Shown piece after piece: positions 37,701 to 48,358 of a DNA stretch of 64,000 bases. The DNA is from Mytilus edulis (lineage: Eukaryota; Mollusca; Bivalvia; Mytilida; Mytilidae): the NCBI RefSeq assembly GCF_963676685.1, contig NC_092354.1, positions 67,406,241 to 67,470,240 on the forward strand. Reading direction: 5' to 3'. The notes under the pieces were generated by a model. That model ran no database searches. It was given only the letters and a program-made list of their open reading frames with translations, and was not told the DNA's origin. The position numbers and the translations under genes were made by a program. The stretch's first letter is position 1. Each line of letters begins with the position of its first letter.

Positions 37701-39114
37701 GGGAAGAGCAAAATATCGTTGCCAATTTTGTGGCAATGTCTTTATGTATGTATATGAGTCAACAAGATAAATATAAGTTATTCATTCGATTTCCTAGGAT
37801 TGCAAAAGTAAAACAGTAATAGCTAGCTCCAAGGTTAATAAAAAAATATTGAAAGTAATACAAACTGACATAATCAAACATTAAACTTGATCCACCCACG
37901 GAACATCTAGCTAAAATATGTTTGTAGAATCGATATTAATGTCCAAATAGATCTATTATATTTCGGTGTAATTGTAATACAAAAATCTCTGCGATAAAAA
38001 AAGGAAAGAAAGCAATGAAATTTAACAATAAATAATTGGTAGTACCTTAACGTATATTGTTTCAATTATGATTTCAGAGGATTTGGACAAATGGGAATCG
38101 CTTCTAGTTTGTGTCACAGATGTCAAACTGCTTGTGCTCCATTGGAAATCCTACCAGGACGGAGAACTGAAGGACCACCATCGAGAAATGTCCATTCATG
38201 TCTCTGTCATAATTGTTTTAATCGTGCAGGTATGTTAGAAATAAGAAGCAACTTATTGTTCATTAAGATATATAGTTTTTTTTCTTCTAGAAAACAATTA
38301 TAATTAGCATCTTTCCAGTGTTCGTCATAACAATCACCTTTACATTATATTACAAATATAAGCATACTCTAAGCAAACATAAATAGACAATGGAAAATAA
38401 TGAAAACAACATACTATAAATTTCATGCCTCCAAAGCTTTTTACTGGATTTACCATCATCAGAAACGCTCCGATTCGAATATAAGAAACCCAAGAATGTA
38501 TAATAGCATTATTTTTAGTTGGTTAAATACGCTTTATTAATGTCATGACTCAGAAACACTTTATTGACATCACATTCATAAAATATGGACAGGCCTAAAC
38601 ATTTGAAAGCCAGGGATACGTTTAGATTGAAGGCTGTTATATATTATAATCCATTTAAGTGTTGTTATCCATACGTTTAATGTGTTTGAACTTTTGATTT
38701 TGCCATTTTATCAGGGACTTTCCGTTTTGAATTTTCCTGGGAATTTAGTATTTTTGTGATTTTACTTTTTTTCTCATCAGCAAATTCCAAAAAATTAAGA
38801 TTGTTTTAGTAATTTGTTAATTCGTAAACTTTTAAAGATATAATACAAATCAAATTCTATTTTTAGACCCATATACAGGTATGCCAAATCGTGATTGACC
38901 TCATTTCGTTTTCTGAGTTTATTAAATCTATATTTCAGATGGACCTATTATTGAAGCATCCTGTGTACATCCTCGATCATTGGAAAGACAGGTAATTCAT
39001 GCTAGCCTTCAACATTTCAGCACTGGATCCACAGTTGATACTTTCTTAACACAAGATGACCTTGCGTCCCTGGCTTCAGACTTCGAACCAACTTTAGCAG
39101 ATATTGATGAATAA
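31746..39114 (+). CDS. SHFL: Shiftless (SHFL/C19orf66, UPF0515 family) homologue, copy 1, complete seven-exon gene
   Basis: Coding exons: 31,746-31,766; 33,322-33,433; 34,990-35,036; 36,752-36,883; 37,642-37,745; 38,078-38,229; 38,939-39,114. All have GT/AG borders and compatible phases; spliced length is 744 nt, 247 aa (human SHFL is 291). In vertebrates SHFL is an interferon-induced cytoplasmic protein that blocks programmed -1 ribosomal frameshifting and restricts RNA viruses. Conserved features: the N-terminal helix [10 protein letters not shown]; the zinc-ribbon block [20 protein letters not shown] (84-103) with the CxxC pairs C88/C91 and C108/C111; a second Cys set C131/C134 and C151/C154 around GFGQMG; then [11 protein letters not shown] (179-188) and CVHPRS (198-203). 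[13 protein letters not shown] and an acidic C-terminus also match the family's end. The family call is from remembered motifs. Antiviral function in molluscs is inferred. Confidence 0.88.
32241..33321. other. SHFL copy 1 intron 1, no internal gene recognised
   Basis: A 112-codon open frame lies at 31,902-32,240 earlier in the same intron but shows no domain, signal peptide or repeat. The rest is AT-rich non-coding. Confidence 0.4.
33322..33433 (+). CDS. SHFL: SHFL copy 1, exon 2 (N-terminal helical region)
   Basis: 112 nt, entered in phase 0 after CTTCAATAG and left in phase 1 at GATG/GTAAAT. It encodes [20 protein letters not shown] and about 17 further residues. The matching exon of copy 2 (59,630-59,741) has the same length and phases. 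The preceding exon (31,746-31,766, ATG GAG GAT AAC GAA CAT GAG, then GTATTG) was found because copy 2 has an equivalent seven-codon start exon with the same donor. Confidence 0.85.
33485..34170. repeat. R7 repeat, two diverged units in SHFL intron 2
   Basis: The block AAATCAAAGAATTCAACTTT (33,547 on) recurs as GAATCAAAGAATTCAACTTT near 33,945, about 400 bp later, with similar flanks (ACTCCAGGCCCTTTTG, ATTCCAGGACCTATTG). ACTAAAATAA also marks unit edges. The segment between reads ACGTTCCGCATCTGACAGGC. Confidence 0.55.
35322..35665 (+). repeat. R3 interspersed repeat, longest copy here
   Basis: Starts AAAGATGTGGCGTGATTGCC and runs through GCAAAGCCCACACCGCATAG and GGCTCCTGACTTTGGACAA. It is inserted in SHFL intron 3, on the same strand as the gene. 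A short further fragment (CCGCATAGTCAGCTATAAG) lies near 35,938. Confidence 0.7.
37345..37450 (+). repeat. 58-bp tandem duplication in SHFL intron 4
   Basis: Two head-to-tail copies starting AGTTCACAGAGGCATCTTAG at 37,345 and 37,403, differing at a few positions. Confidence 0.85.
38655..38775 (+). repeat. R2 interspersed repeat fragment in SHFL intron 6
   Basis: Contains GTTGTTATCCATACGTTTAA, TTTGATTTTGCCATTT and GGGACTTTCCGTTTTGAATT, blocks of family R2. Confidence 0.6.
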
Positions 39115-39138
39115 TTGTGCAGCAGATCAAAAATAGAA

Positions 39139-39144
39139 AATAAA
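39139..39144 (+). terminator. Polyadenylation signal of SHFL copy 1
   Basis: AATAAA 25 nt after the stop codon, followed by a T-rich downstream stretch. Confidence 0.55.
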
Positions 39145-40150
39145 TGTTCAAAGCATCTTTTTTCATTTTTTTTATTCTTGTGAAAGTAACACCGTATAAC
39201 ATATGATTTATTAAACAACAGGGGCATGTCATATCATTTGATGATTTGACGCGTAAAGCTGACTTCATGAACATGAAATACATTATACAAGGACATCTTA
39301 CCCAATGTGCCTACCAAAACGAATTAAAATATTACATTTTTTTGTTTATTTTTGTGACTCTACAACCAATCAAAAATTATGTCTTGTAGTCAGGTGAATA
39401 TCATATCAATTGATTTCATTACAATGATATAGTTTACACCACAACCTATTCCAAACAGAAATACACATTGCAGCTTTTTCTTTATTCTTCTATAGTCAAT
39501 GCGTAATATAATAATACTTTCTATAACCAACGGTGCATATATTTTTTCTTAAAAAAATTTAAAAAACAAATGCTGTCATGACCATTAAAAGTTATACCCT
39601 AACAAAAACATAAATAAAACAAACAAACAAAAACACAAATCAACAGAGAATATACCTAACAAAAACAAAATGTGCGCATTGCTGAATAAACGAGGTATTA
39701 AATTCTGTGTCACAATTCGTCATTTTGGTACAATTATCATTCTAATGCAATTTGTATGTAACAGTTTTTTTCATTGGCTAAAAGTAGCCGTCAAATCCAC
39801 AGTTGACCAGGCGTAACTAAAGTGGACCCGCCATTTTGAATTGTTGAATCAACAAATGTTCGATTACTACTATATAATCGAAAACAAAAACAACACCTAC
39901 CTCGAATTCGCTGTTTTAATGTAATTGTATCCGAATTTGAATCGTACAGGTAACGTAATAATCTCCAGTTTGTAAGTTTTCATTTGTATGACGACACATT
40001 TAGCCATGACGTCTTTGCGCCAAAATCATTCATGAAGTTTCGCGGATTTTTTCTATTTGTCAAATTTAGACCTTTTTTCAAGTTTTGTCGTATTATTTCT
40101 TTTTGTAATGCATTAGAATCGGAATAACAGTACTGTAGTTGAAGAGTTGC
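39145..40150. other. Intergenic, no gene recognised
   Basis: Non-coding AT-rich DNA after SHFL copy 1. Confidence 0.5.
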
Positions 40151-40152
40151 TA

Positions 40153-40253
40153 CCGTCAATTTTGATTTGACGGTCGCAAATCTTCGTTTTACTGTCTCCG
40201 CTACGCGTCGCCAGTAAAACTGCATTTGCGACCGTCAAATCTACAATTAACGG
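40153..40253. repeat. Imperfect hairpin: 42-bp arms, 17-bp loop
   Basis: The left arm 40,153-40,194 (CCGTCAAT... GATTTGACGGTCGCAAA) pairs with the right arm 40,212-40,253, with a few mismatches. The loop contains ACGCGT. Likely a foldback MITE relic. Confidence 0.75.
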
Positions 40254-40329
40254 TTATTCCTTAAATGTATGATTAGGAACCAGGCATATCAAAATTTCTG
40301 TATTATCTTGTCCACTACTAATCTCGGCA

Positions 40330-40560
40330 AATAATCCTTAATAAAGGCAACAGTAGTATACCGCTGTTCAAAACTCATTAATCGATAGAAAAAGAAAAAA
40401 AAATCCGGGTAACAAACTAAAATTGAGGGAAACGCATTAAATATATGAGAACAACGACACAACATTAAAATGTAACACACACAGAAACGACTAAGCATTA
40501 GACAAAATCCGATGAGAATAACAAATATAACATGAAAACTAAATACACGAATTTGGGGTA
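40330..40560 (+). repeat. R4 interspersed repeat copy
   Basis: Contains AGTATACCGCTGTTCAAAAC, GGTAACAAACTAAAATTGAG and TGTAACACACACAGAAACG, shared with 8,265-8,350 and, reversed, 9,975-10,180. A related R2 tail follows at 40,675-40,745 and an R6 block at 40,878-40,950. Confidence 0.6.
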
Positions 40561-42096
40561 GAAAAGTACCGTTACACGTCTTATAATAATGAATTCACAC
40601 TCAAATATAAGAGGAAACAAACTACACAAAAGAAACACAGCGTTAAAATATAGCACACACAGAAACGAACTATAATATAACAATATTCCTGACTTGGTAC
40701 AGGATATTTTTAAAGAAAATAATGGTGGGTTGAACATGGTTTTGTGGCATGCCAAACCTCCCGCTCTTAAACATTAAAAATGACAACACAAAATTACAGG
40801 ACTACAATACAAAGAAATAGGAGAACATAATGGACAAAGAAACTATCGAGTAATAACTAACAAAAGGCACCAATTTAAAATTTAATACGCCAGGAGTGCG
40901 TTTCGTCCACACAAGACTTACTAGTGACATCTATACTAGTCTTCAAAAGAAACGATACACAAGTTTGATCTCCTATTTATCATAAAAAAAAATGAACTGT
41001 TAAAATATCCAATGACAAACATTCATTTGCAAAGCAAATGCATATGAATAAAGAATCTGATAGAATTGGGAAGTTGGAGAATACCGAGTGATTGAACACA
41101 GTGGTCAAATTTATTTTGCGGAAAATGATGACAAATGTCGGCACTTGATTTCGAAGATGGTAATTAAGTACTCAAATATCTGCAAATGTATTAAAATTTT
41201 TAAATGCACCATGTTTAAGTTTAAAATTTAAGTTTAAATACCGATTTTTTTAATTAAAGAGTGAGAAAACAAAAATTCGCCAAAGTTTTTTTTCGGGTAT
41301 TTGCCGTAATGTTTTGATAAAAAGAAAAACAAATGTATAAATATCAGACCGATTGGGCAATTATTAACCTTGGTACTGTGTATCCAATTTCATTATATAT
41401 GGAAAATACACTGTCTTGTTCCCTTGTTGACTAGTGTATATTAACAATTTGTCAAATACATGTAGTCTTACAGGATTTGCGTTAACAAGATGTTTTTGTT
41501 ACACTCATCATATTCACATATACATTGTGATGTATAGCATCAAATGTTTGCAATTCTATTAATATGAATTATAGTTGTGCACATACTGTTGTCTTGATGT
41601 TTTCTCTAGTAGTTTAACAAGCACAAAGCGCGAGGGACTAACATTGTTGACAGAAAAGATAGAATGGATAACTACGATAGTGCTAATTGATTCTGACAGG
41701 GAAATTAAGATACACCAAATCATTTTACAAATGTTATGACAACGTTTATCTAGTGCTACATGATTCTATTTTGAATGTTTATTTATAAGTTATGATTAGT
41801 AAACTTCGGCAATAAACAACGAAAGTTAATTTGAAAATATCATAAACCGTTTATTCGTCATAAAATTACTCTAATATTTTGTATCTACAAATATCTTTTT
41901 TTTTTTTTATTCCGAACTAATAATATGAAGGAACTGCAAATTCACGACAATCCCCAGTTGAATTTCAATAACCCTTAAAATTCAACAAGATTTGTGACAT
42001 TTGAATAAGTTGAAATATTATCTTTGACCTAAATATAAATAAACTGTAAATACCAAACTGTGATAAAATAGTGGTATTATATTATCTAGATTACAG

Positions 42097-42157
42097 ATGT
42101 GATCTTTGCCCTGTAGCGGGGATTATTATTGTGGAAACGGAAAAAGACAACTGTGAG
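42097..42157 (+). CDS. Possible isolated exon (weak)
   Basis: A 61-nt segment between TTACAG and a GAG/GTAATA donor has one open frame (enter phase 2, leave phase 0): CDLCPVAGIIIVETEKDNCE, with a CxxC pair. No family is recognised and no flanking exon is found, so it may be chance. Confidence 0.2.
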
Positions 42158-42278
42158 GTAATATATAATTTATTAATTTGTGGTCAACATTTATTTTTAT
42201 TTATTTTATTTGACCAATTTCTGTTCTACTGAAGTCGAGTATGCAGTCACGTATATCGGTGGATAGTTGGAATGGTTA

Positions 42279-42302
42279 TAATATAATATAATATAATATA
42301 TA
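42279..42302. repeat. (TATAA)n microsatellite
   Basis: Four to five pentanucleotide units. Confidence 0.75.
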
Positions 42303-43179
42303 AAAATATTATAATTGTGTGGATTTCACAGATTTTGGTTTATGTTCGTCGGTATCAACTTTCAAAGATTGTGAAAAATTTGTAGGTAGTCGCTTTCTTA
42401 AAATTGGTATTCCAGTAATCAAATGAAGCCAGAGTTACTCCTGTTTTTAAATGATATTATTTCTGTCATTTTACTTAAAGGGGCACTAGCTGGAGATATA
42501 TAAAATATAAACATTAGTATTCGTTTTTCTTCAATCATTAATGAAAGTGAAATAGTGAAATGATATATCGCTTTTAGCAGCCAGTATGGTTCAAATAGTC
42601 AAAATATGCTAAGAAACATTGTTGATTAATTATCCACTCGCAAGTGAATGATTCGACCTCATTGAATCCGAATGCATGTGAAGTTCAAGTAAACCCCTTG
42701 GGTAGAGATGGATACTGCATGCATGGTTCGTGTTCATTTATCAAAAGGTTAAAAAAAAGTAAACATTGTAAGTGAAACAAAGGTGAATCATTTGATCATG
42801 TTGATTGACTGATTCGATCCATAAAAAAATCGTTTTTATACAGGTAAAAACGCTTATCAAGATATATTTTAAATCTAAAATATGAAATAAAACAGACATA
42901 GAAAAATCCAAATGCACAACTCTCATATATTTGTATGTCAATATTTAAGTTTCTATCGCTTATCATCGCAACCGGACGTACTCGGCGTCTAGACTTAAAT
43001 ACACACGAAACAAATTTACATATTATTGCGCCCATGCTCGGTATATTATTTGTTTTATACTTTTTATAACTTGAATACATTTTTTAAATATGAGAATTTG
43101 AATCAAATCGGTGAACATATATTTGACAGCTAGAGCCACTTTAAAATAATGTTACAAATACAATAAACGTTACGTTTCC

Positions 43180-43365
43180 GGAGCACCTGAGATCACCCCT
43201 AGTTTTTGGTGGGGTTCGTGTTGTTTGTTCTTTTGTTTTCTATGTTGTGTCATGTGTACTATTGTTTGTCTGGTTGTCTTTTTCATTTTTAGCCATGGCG
43301 TTGTCAGTTTATTTTAGATTTATGAGTTTGACTGTCCCTATGGTATCTTTCGTCCTTCTTTTATT
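43180..43365 (+). repeat. R1 interspersed repeat copy upstream of the TRIM-like gene
   Basis: Contains CATGGCGTTGTCAGTTTATT and GTTTGACTGTCCCTATGGTA, shared with 28,860-28,990 (reverse), 10,745-10,815 and 54,735-54,900 (reverse). It ends about 36 bp before the TRIM exon acceptor, so it lies in the 5' intron; the open frame continuing into it is not part of the protein. Confidence 0.75.
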
Positions 43366-43408
43366 GACGTTAATACATCATTTCTTTTATTTCCTATCAC
43401 AGGTAATC

Positions 43409-44884
43409 ATGGCTACATCAGCGGATGCGTTTTGTACGCTCTGTGGACAGCTCCATATAACAAAAGTAGCTGAGATATGGTGTCATGACTGTCAAGATTA
43501 TCTTTGTTCTGACTGCCGCAGACCTCATAGTGTTTCAAAATTGTCTAAACGACATACTTCAGTTGCCATTGATGAGTACAGGACAATTCCAGCCTACATC
43601 CGATCAATTAAACACGTCTGTATGGAACATGACGAGCAGTTTGATTCTTTCTGTCCAACACACAACGTTACGTGCTGTAGAAAGTGTATCTTTTTAGAGC
43701 ACAAATCTTGCACAGACGTATCACTTCTTGATGAAACGACGCTGAACACTTTACACACAACAAAATTATCGAGCACAGAGCAGGGCGTACACGATGTCAG
43801 AGAATATATACAAAAAGTAAAGAACGACCGGGTTAATAACAAACGAAAAATTTCAAAACAAGAACAATCAGTAAAAGAAGATATAAATAAAGTTCGTAGA
43901 ATAACTAATGACCGCCTTGATGATATTGAAAAAACGACTTTGAGCGAACTTTCTAAAGTGGTGCAGACTGAAATCAAAAGCAATGATCAATCTATAAATA
44001 CATTAGATACGATCGAAACTGACGTTACAAATTTATCACACAACGTTAAACTTTTGAGAGAAAATGCAACGAATATGCAAATTCTTGTAGGTATTTATGC
44101 AATAGATACATCATTGGTGTCTGTTGAACGAACTCTCGAGACTTTCCGAAAAGAAGAAAATACAGACAGTAGATCAATCATATTTAAGGCTGAAAAAATC
44201 GACACCATTCTTAAAGATGTTAATTCGCTTGGTACTTTAGAAATTTCAAAAACATCAAGTGGTATGGATATAATTGAGACCAATTCCGCACAAGCGCAGA
44301 TAGTCACAATACCTTCAAATACACATCCTTCAATTTCTCTGAAATTAAATGAAACTATTGAAATCTATCACAAGACTTCTCTCCATTTTATATGCGGTTG
44401 TACATTCTTGGCCAATGATAAATTATTAATAGGTGAATTTACAACTAATGGTTTCTCTAATCAAATGATTTTGGTCAATAAACGAGGGTATATCAAGCGA
44501 ATAAAAGTTGCGAAAGGCACTCCTATATTTGATATAGAAAATGTTTCGAAAGATGGAAATACAGTTGCAATCTCTACCCGAAGTAATAACATTTTTCTTT
44601 TAAATTTGACAAATTCGAAAATGAGAGAAATACTAGTTGACGGCGACACAAATGGCATTTCATTTCACAATGGTACAGTTTACTGTTGTTCCGTCCCAAA
44701 AGGAATTATAAGGATGAACATTGGAGACGAATCAAACAATGCTTTTGACCTTCTTCCGTTTAGATGCGGATCATATTCATACATTGCGTTTCAAAATGAC
44801 CATCTACACTATACGAAATCCGGAACAAGTATTGAGTGTTGTAATACAAAAGGAAACGTTCTATGGTCTTTCGAATTCACATAA
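43409..44884 (+). CDS. TRIM-like protein: two B-boxes, coiled coil, NHL-type C-terminus; no RING
   Basis: 491 codons from the ATG at 43,409. This start is chosen because a splice acceptor (TTCCTATCACAG) ends at 43,402 and upstream codons belong to an R1 repeat. B-box 1 is C9, C12, C25, C28, C33, C36, H40, H49. B-box 2 follows from C71 (H74, C82, H85, C90, C93, H98). Coiled coil is about 110-235. A beta-propeller-like C-terminus (about 330 on) has repeated hydrophobic-Asp strands as in NHL TRIM proteins. Without a RING it would not be an E3 ligase by itself; bivalves have many such RING-less members, often proposed as immune or signalling adaptors. TAA at 44,882 stops the frame, yet the same frame is open for 75 more codons, so the propeller is probably truncated. 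Confidence 0.8.
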   Translation: MATSADAFCTLCGQLHITKVAEIWCHDCQDYLCSDCRRPHSVSKLSKRHTSVAIDEYRTIPAYIRSIKHVCMEHDEQFDSFCPTHNVTCCRKCIFLEHKSCTDVSLLDETTLNTLHTTKLSSTEQGVHDVREYIQKVKNDRVNNKRKISKQEQSVKEDINKVRRITNDRLDDIEKTTLSELSKVVQTEIKSNDQSINTLDTIETDVTNLSHNVKLLRENATNMQILVGIYAIDTSLVSVERTLETFRKEENTDSRSIIFKAEKIDTILKDVNSLGTLEISKTSSGMDIIETNSAQAQIVTIPSNTHPSISLKLNETIEIYHKTSLHFICGCTFLANDKLLIGEFTTNGFSNQMILVNKRGYIKRIKVAKGTPIFDIENVSKDGNTVAISTRSNNIFLLNLTNSKMREILVDGDTNGISFHNGTVYCCSVPKGIIRMNIGDESNNAFDLLPFRCGSYSYIAFQNDHLHYTKSGTSIECCNTKGNVLWSFEFT

Positions 44885-45112
44885 AGTTTAAAGCAACCAC
44901 GTGGTATAGTCGTCGATAAAAATGAAAATATCTTTGTAGTCGGTGGGCGTTCTGAAAATGTGGTAGTTATATCAGCTGACGGTAAATCATGCAGAGAAGT
45001 AATTGAGAATTCTGGTCTGAATTGCCCTAGAGCTATTGCATACGACAGGCAATACAATAGATTGCTCATTTGCAACAATAGATCTAAGGTTTTTATTTAT
45101 AATATTGTGTGA
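44885..45112 (+). pseudogene. In-frame continuation of the TRIM-like propeller beyond a premature stop
   Basis: Seventy-five codons in the same frame follow the TAA, beginning SLKQPRGIVVDKNENIFVVG, a typical NHL-repeat blade, and ending in TGA at 45,110-45,112. That TGA overlaps an AATAAA signal (45,112-45,117). The blade is otherwise undamaged, so the stop is recent, a sequencing error, or read through. Confidence 0.7.
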
Positions 45113-45117
45113 ATAAA
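45112..45117 (+). terminator. Polyadenylation signal of the TRIM-like gene
   Basis: AATAAA overlapping the downstream TGA. The duplicate copy keeps the same TGTGTGAATAAA arrangement at 46,213-46,218. Confidence 0.5.
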
Positions 45118-45682
45118 CAGACCTGCAACAGGAAATAGAAAAAAACAGTGTTATGGATTAATGATATAAAGCGTGACAAACAAGACTCGTAAAGAAAAGC
45201 AACATAATTTACTCAACTATCTGACCTTTCTCACATACTTTTAATGTACAATCAATTTGAAATGCTCTATAAATAAGTTTTTTCCGTGTCTGAATGTTTC
45301 TACAAAAAGATTGAAGTAAATCAAATCAAAATTTGCCTCTGAATGGGGTGAAATATGAATATCAGCATTTACATCTTATAGATATGTTTTTACTTAAACT
45401 CAGTTTGCAGCAAAACACAGCATGTTCTGCGAATCAAAATCGGCGAAAGCAACTTAATTACTTTATTTTTCATATATTGTAAAACACATTAGTGAGTTTT
45501 TTATCTTGCATTTTTTATCGATATTTTCAGGTTCATTGTTCAAACGTAAGTGAAAACAGTTAGGAAAAGATTGTTTTTCGTAACTCTTCGGTGTTCAGAC
45601 TTTTAGATAATGTTACATATAAAACATTAAAAAGCTATTGGTGTTGATACAGCAATTTTTTTATTTCTTATCACAGGCAAAC

Positions 45683-46213
45683 ATGGCTACATCAGCGGAC
45701 GAGTTTTGTACGCTCTGTGGACAGCTTCATTTAACAAAAGTAAAATGACTTTAAGCGAACATTCTAAAGTGGTGCAATCTTGTTTAAAGGGGGGGGGGGG
45801 GGGATCGACACCATTCTTAAAGATGTTAATTCGCTTGGTTCTTTAGAAATTTCAAACACATTAAGTGGGATGAATATAAATGAGAGCAAGTCGACACATG
45901 CGCAGATATTAACAATACCTTCAAATACGCATGATACAGTTTCTCTTAAATTAAAAGAACTATTGAAATAAAACAAAGGGCTCATTCCAATAGTATAAGC
46001 GGTTGTACATTCTTTTCCGCTTATAAAGTGGTAATAGGTGAATTTAACACTGGTCTCTTCTTTGATCGAATCACTTTGGCCAATTAACAAGGGTCAAACA
46101 AGAGAGTAAATTTAAAAAAGAGAGAAACACATATATTTGATATAGAAAAAGTTTCAAAAGACGGAAATACAATTGCAATTTCTACCCGAAGTAATGAATA
46201 TGATATTGTGTGA
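45683..46213 (+). pseudogene. Deleted copy of the TRIM-like gene
   Basis: Begins with the same acceptor (TCTTATCACAG) and MATSADEFCTLCGQLHLTKV, then jumps in three steps to later segments of the 43,409 gene: the TLSEHSKVV region, a run of 15 G (45,789-45,803), the IDTILKDVNSLGSLEIS region, and finally the last codons with TGA and AATAAA. The B-box core, most of the coiled coil and the propeller are gone, and frames are broken. Upstream and downstream flanks also match, so it is a local DNA duplication, not a processed copy. Confidence 0.85.
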
Positions 46214-46280
46214 ATAAAATGACATGCAACATGAAATAGAAAGAAAAGTGTGATGGATCAATGAAATACTTATAGGTTAT

Positions 46281-46352
46281 ACAATACTTGGTCATGTTTT
46301 ATGAAGATTTAAGCCCAAGGCGAAGGCTTCATAAAACATGACCAAGTATTGT
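46281..46352. repeat. Perfect 26-bp hairpin
   Basis: The arms 46,281-46,306 (ACAATACTTGGTCATG... GAAG) and 46,327-46,352 are exact reverse complements around a 20-nt loop (ATTTAAGCCCAAGGCGAAGG). It lies at the left edge of an insertion that separates the TRIM pseudogene from its 3' flank. Confidence 0.9.
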
Positions 46353-46361
46353 CTGACCAAT

Positions 46362-47194
46362 TTAGAACATATTCAAACTTTTGAATGACCTTACAAAATT
46401 ATCTTTTCACATTGTAATATTCAACCTAACAAAGAGTTCACTTTTTTAATGAACTAAATGTAAAACATAGGTAATCATCATTTCAATGGATGGAATGAAA
46501 AAGCTCGGACATAGTTTGTGAGGACCGTATGGATAAATTGTTTTTCTTCTGCTTAAGGTAAAGTTGAATACTTATAAATCTTGAGATTTGTTTTCTTTTA
46601 AAAAGCAACACAATGTTATGTAAATCCCCTTTTAAAAATTTGACCTTTTTTTTTTTAAATATATTAAAAACTCTCTGTATCAATATTCAAATTCAGACCA
46701 TTCAACATTAAATGTTTACTCTTTACAAAATGTAGTGATAAATTTACATGTATTTGTGTTTCTCCAAAAAAAATCTTTTCTCTATATATATCAGCAGACT
46801 GGCATTGTTTTCTTGAAAGAAAAAAAGATCCCTCAAATGTTAGGTATATAAATTAGATAAGTATTATTTTACCTTCATCCTTACCCAAATTGTTTTTGTT
46901 TATTCTCTATATGTGTACCGTTAGAAAATGCATGAAAATTTGGAAAATTCAAAATGTTTTCTTTTAACCTTTGCTCTTTCAACTTTATTCAGTAGGTTCT
47001 TTTTTCCATGGTAAATGCTCCAGGGGGTTGTACACTTCGTTAGTGCAGTTATTAAGAGTCCTCTTTCATAATTAACTGACAATGAAAAGTCATTCATGTA
47101 TAGCATTTCATAGTGCATGGAAAACCATGTACTATGAAAATTAGAGGGGGAAAACTGACTTTTAATTGGACGAGAAGGGGTGAGTATGTTCTAA
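46362..47194. mobile_element. Possible 833-bp insertion with 14-bp inverted ends
   Basis: The ends TTAGAACATATTCA and TGAGTATGTTCTAA are inverted repeats (13/14). Flanks of the TRIM pseudogene that are contiguous after copy 1 (about 45,155-45,200) are split here between about 46,265 and 47,195, so the whole block is an insertion. No coding capacity. Confidence 0.5.
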
Positions 47195-47360
47195 AGCATG
47201 AGAAACAAGACACGTAAAGAAAAGCAACATAACGTATGATTTACTCAATAATCTGACCTTTCTCACATACATTTAATGCACAATCGGTTTATGATGCTCT
47301 ACTTTTTAATTAGTTTTGTATCTGAATGTTTCTATGTAAAGAGAGATAACCAAATTCAAA
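47195..47360 (+). repeat. Duplicated 3' flank of the TRIM-like locus
   Basis: Matches 45,175-45,305: shared blocks are CGTAAAGAAAAGCAACATAA and CTGACCTTTCTCACATAC. Confidence 0.75.
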
Positions 47361-48358
47361 CTGCTTCATTGTTCTGCAAAGAACGAAGCACACCTGACTT
47401 TACTTAAACATATTATAAATATCTCGGTTCATATTATTAGTTGGTCCATACCCGTATAGTATGACCGTACGCGTACGGGCGACCATATGAGTATGTACTC
47501 GTTTGGTTCTGACCGTGGTGGACACTATTAGTATTAAAACCTAATAAATATTTTTTGGGTTTACCTGAATTTCATTCGCAGCAACCCACAGCATTTTCTG
47601 CGAATCAAAATCGTCATCAGTTACTAACTTAAATCCTCTATCTTTCGTACATTTTCTGAAGTTGTGGACTTAATTATCTTGCATTCTTTAATCCTTTTCA
47701 AGTGCATTTGTCCGAAAATAAAAACAGTTAGGAAAATATTTTTTTCTTTTTTCTACGGTGTTAAAATTGTGTTTTTATTTAAGAGAAGATAGTTCTTCTA
47801 ATTTGCCCTTTACGGTCTTACAATACCAGTAGTTTCAGAACTGTCCATCTAGTCTTATTTCCACAAAAAACTAGGGAGACAGCTAAGATTGCTGAAAGAT
47901 CCTATGAATCGCAAGAACACATTAAATAATTAAAACTATTTAATGAGAATTATGTATATAATTCAGGTTTATACAAAAGAAGATTTGCCCCTTACCGTTT
48001 CCCATTGCATTATCTACATTCAATTATTTTTAGCACGTGAAAACTATTTATAAATTTTCTTTGTTTACGTTGAAGGCATCGCCATTCTTTTTGTTATATT
48101 TAACACAATTAATCAACTAATTCGTATATATCAGCGGGTGCTGATATAAAATTCGATTATAAAGTGACATTCCTTATTAATAAGGATTTATCTGAATAGT
48201 AATGTGTTGTTTTAATTACAAACAGTTTAATACACACATTTCATGAACTATTGGTGAACTTTCGAAACCTGAGATAGTTATTTATAACGTGATGCAGAGG
48301 ATAAATTTCTACACATCTATTTCTTTTAATCGTACGTAAGTACATGAACTAAAACAAT

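Larger units (their letters stand above)
40961..43180. other. Intergenic, mostly featureless
   Basis: No gene recognised apart from the weak exon candidate at 42,097-42,157. Minus-strand open frames near 42.8-43.1 kb lack any domain or splice context. Confidence 0.45.

Noticed and set aside
39980-40225. 81-codon minus-strand open frame
   Set aside because: It runs through the 40,153-40,253 hairpin and has no domain.
43247-43408. N-terminal 54 codons of the TRIM open frame as a membrane or signal segment
   Set aside because: This hydrophobic stretch lies in an R1 repeat upstream of a splice acceptor and also appears, reversed, at 28.8 and 54.8 kb.
45780-45971. Open frame starting with a poly-Gly stretch
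   Set aside because: It is a piece of the deleted TRIM copy read through the G15 tract.
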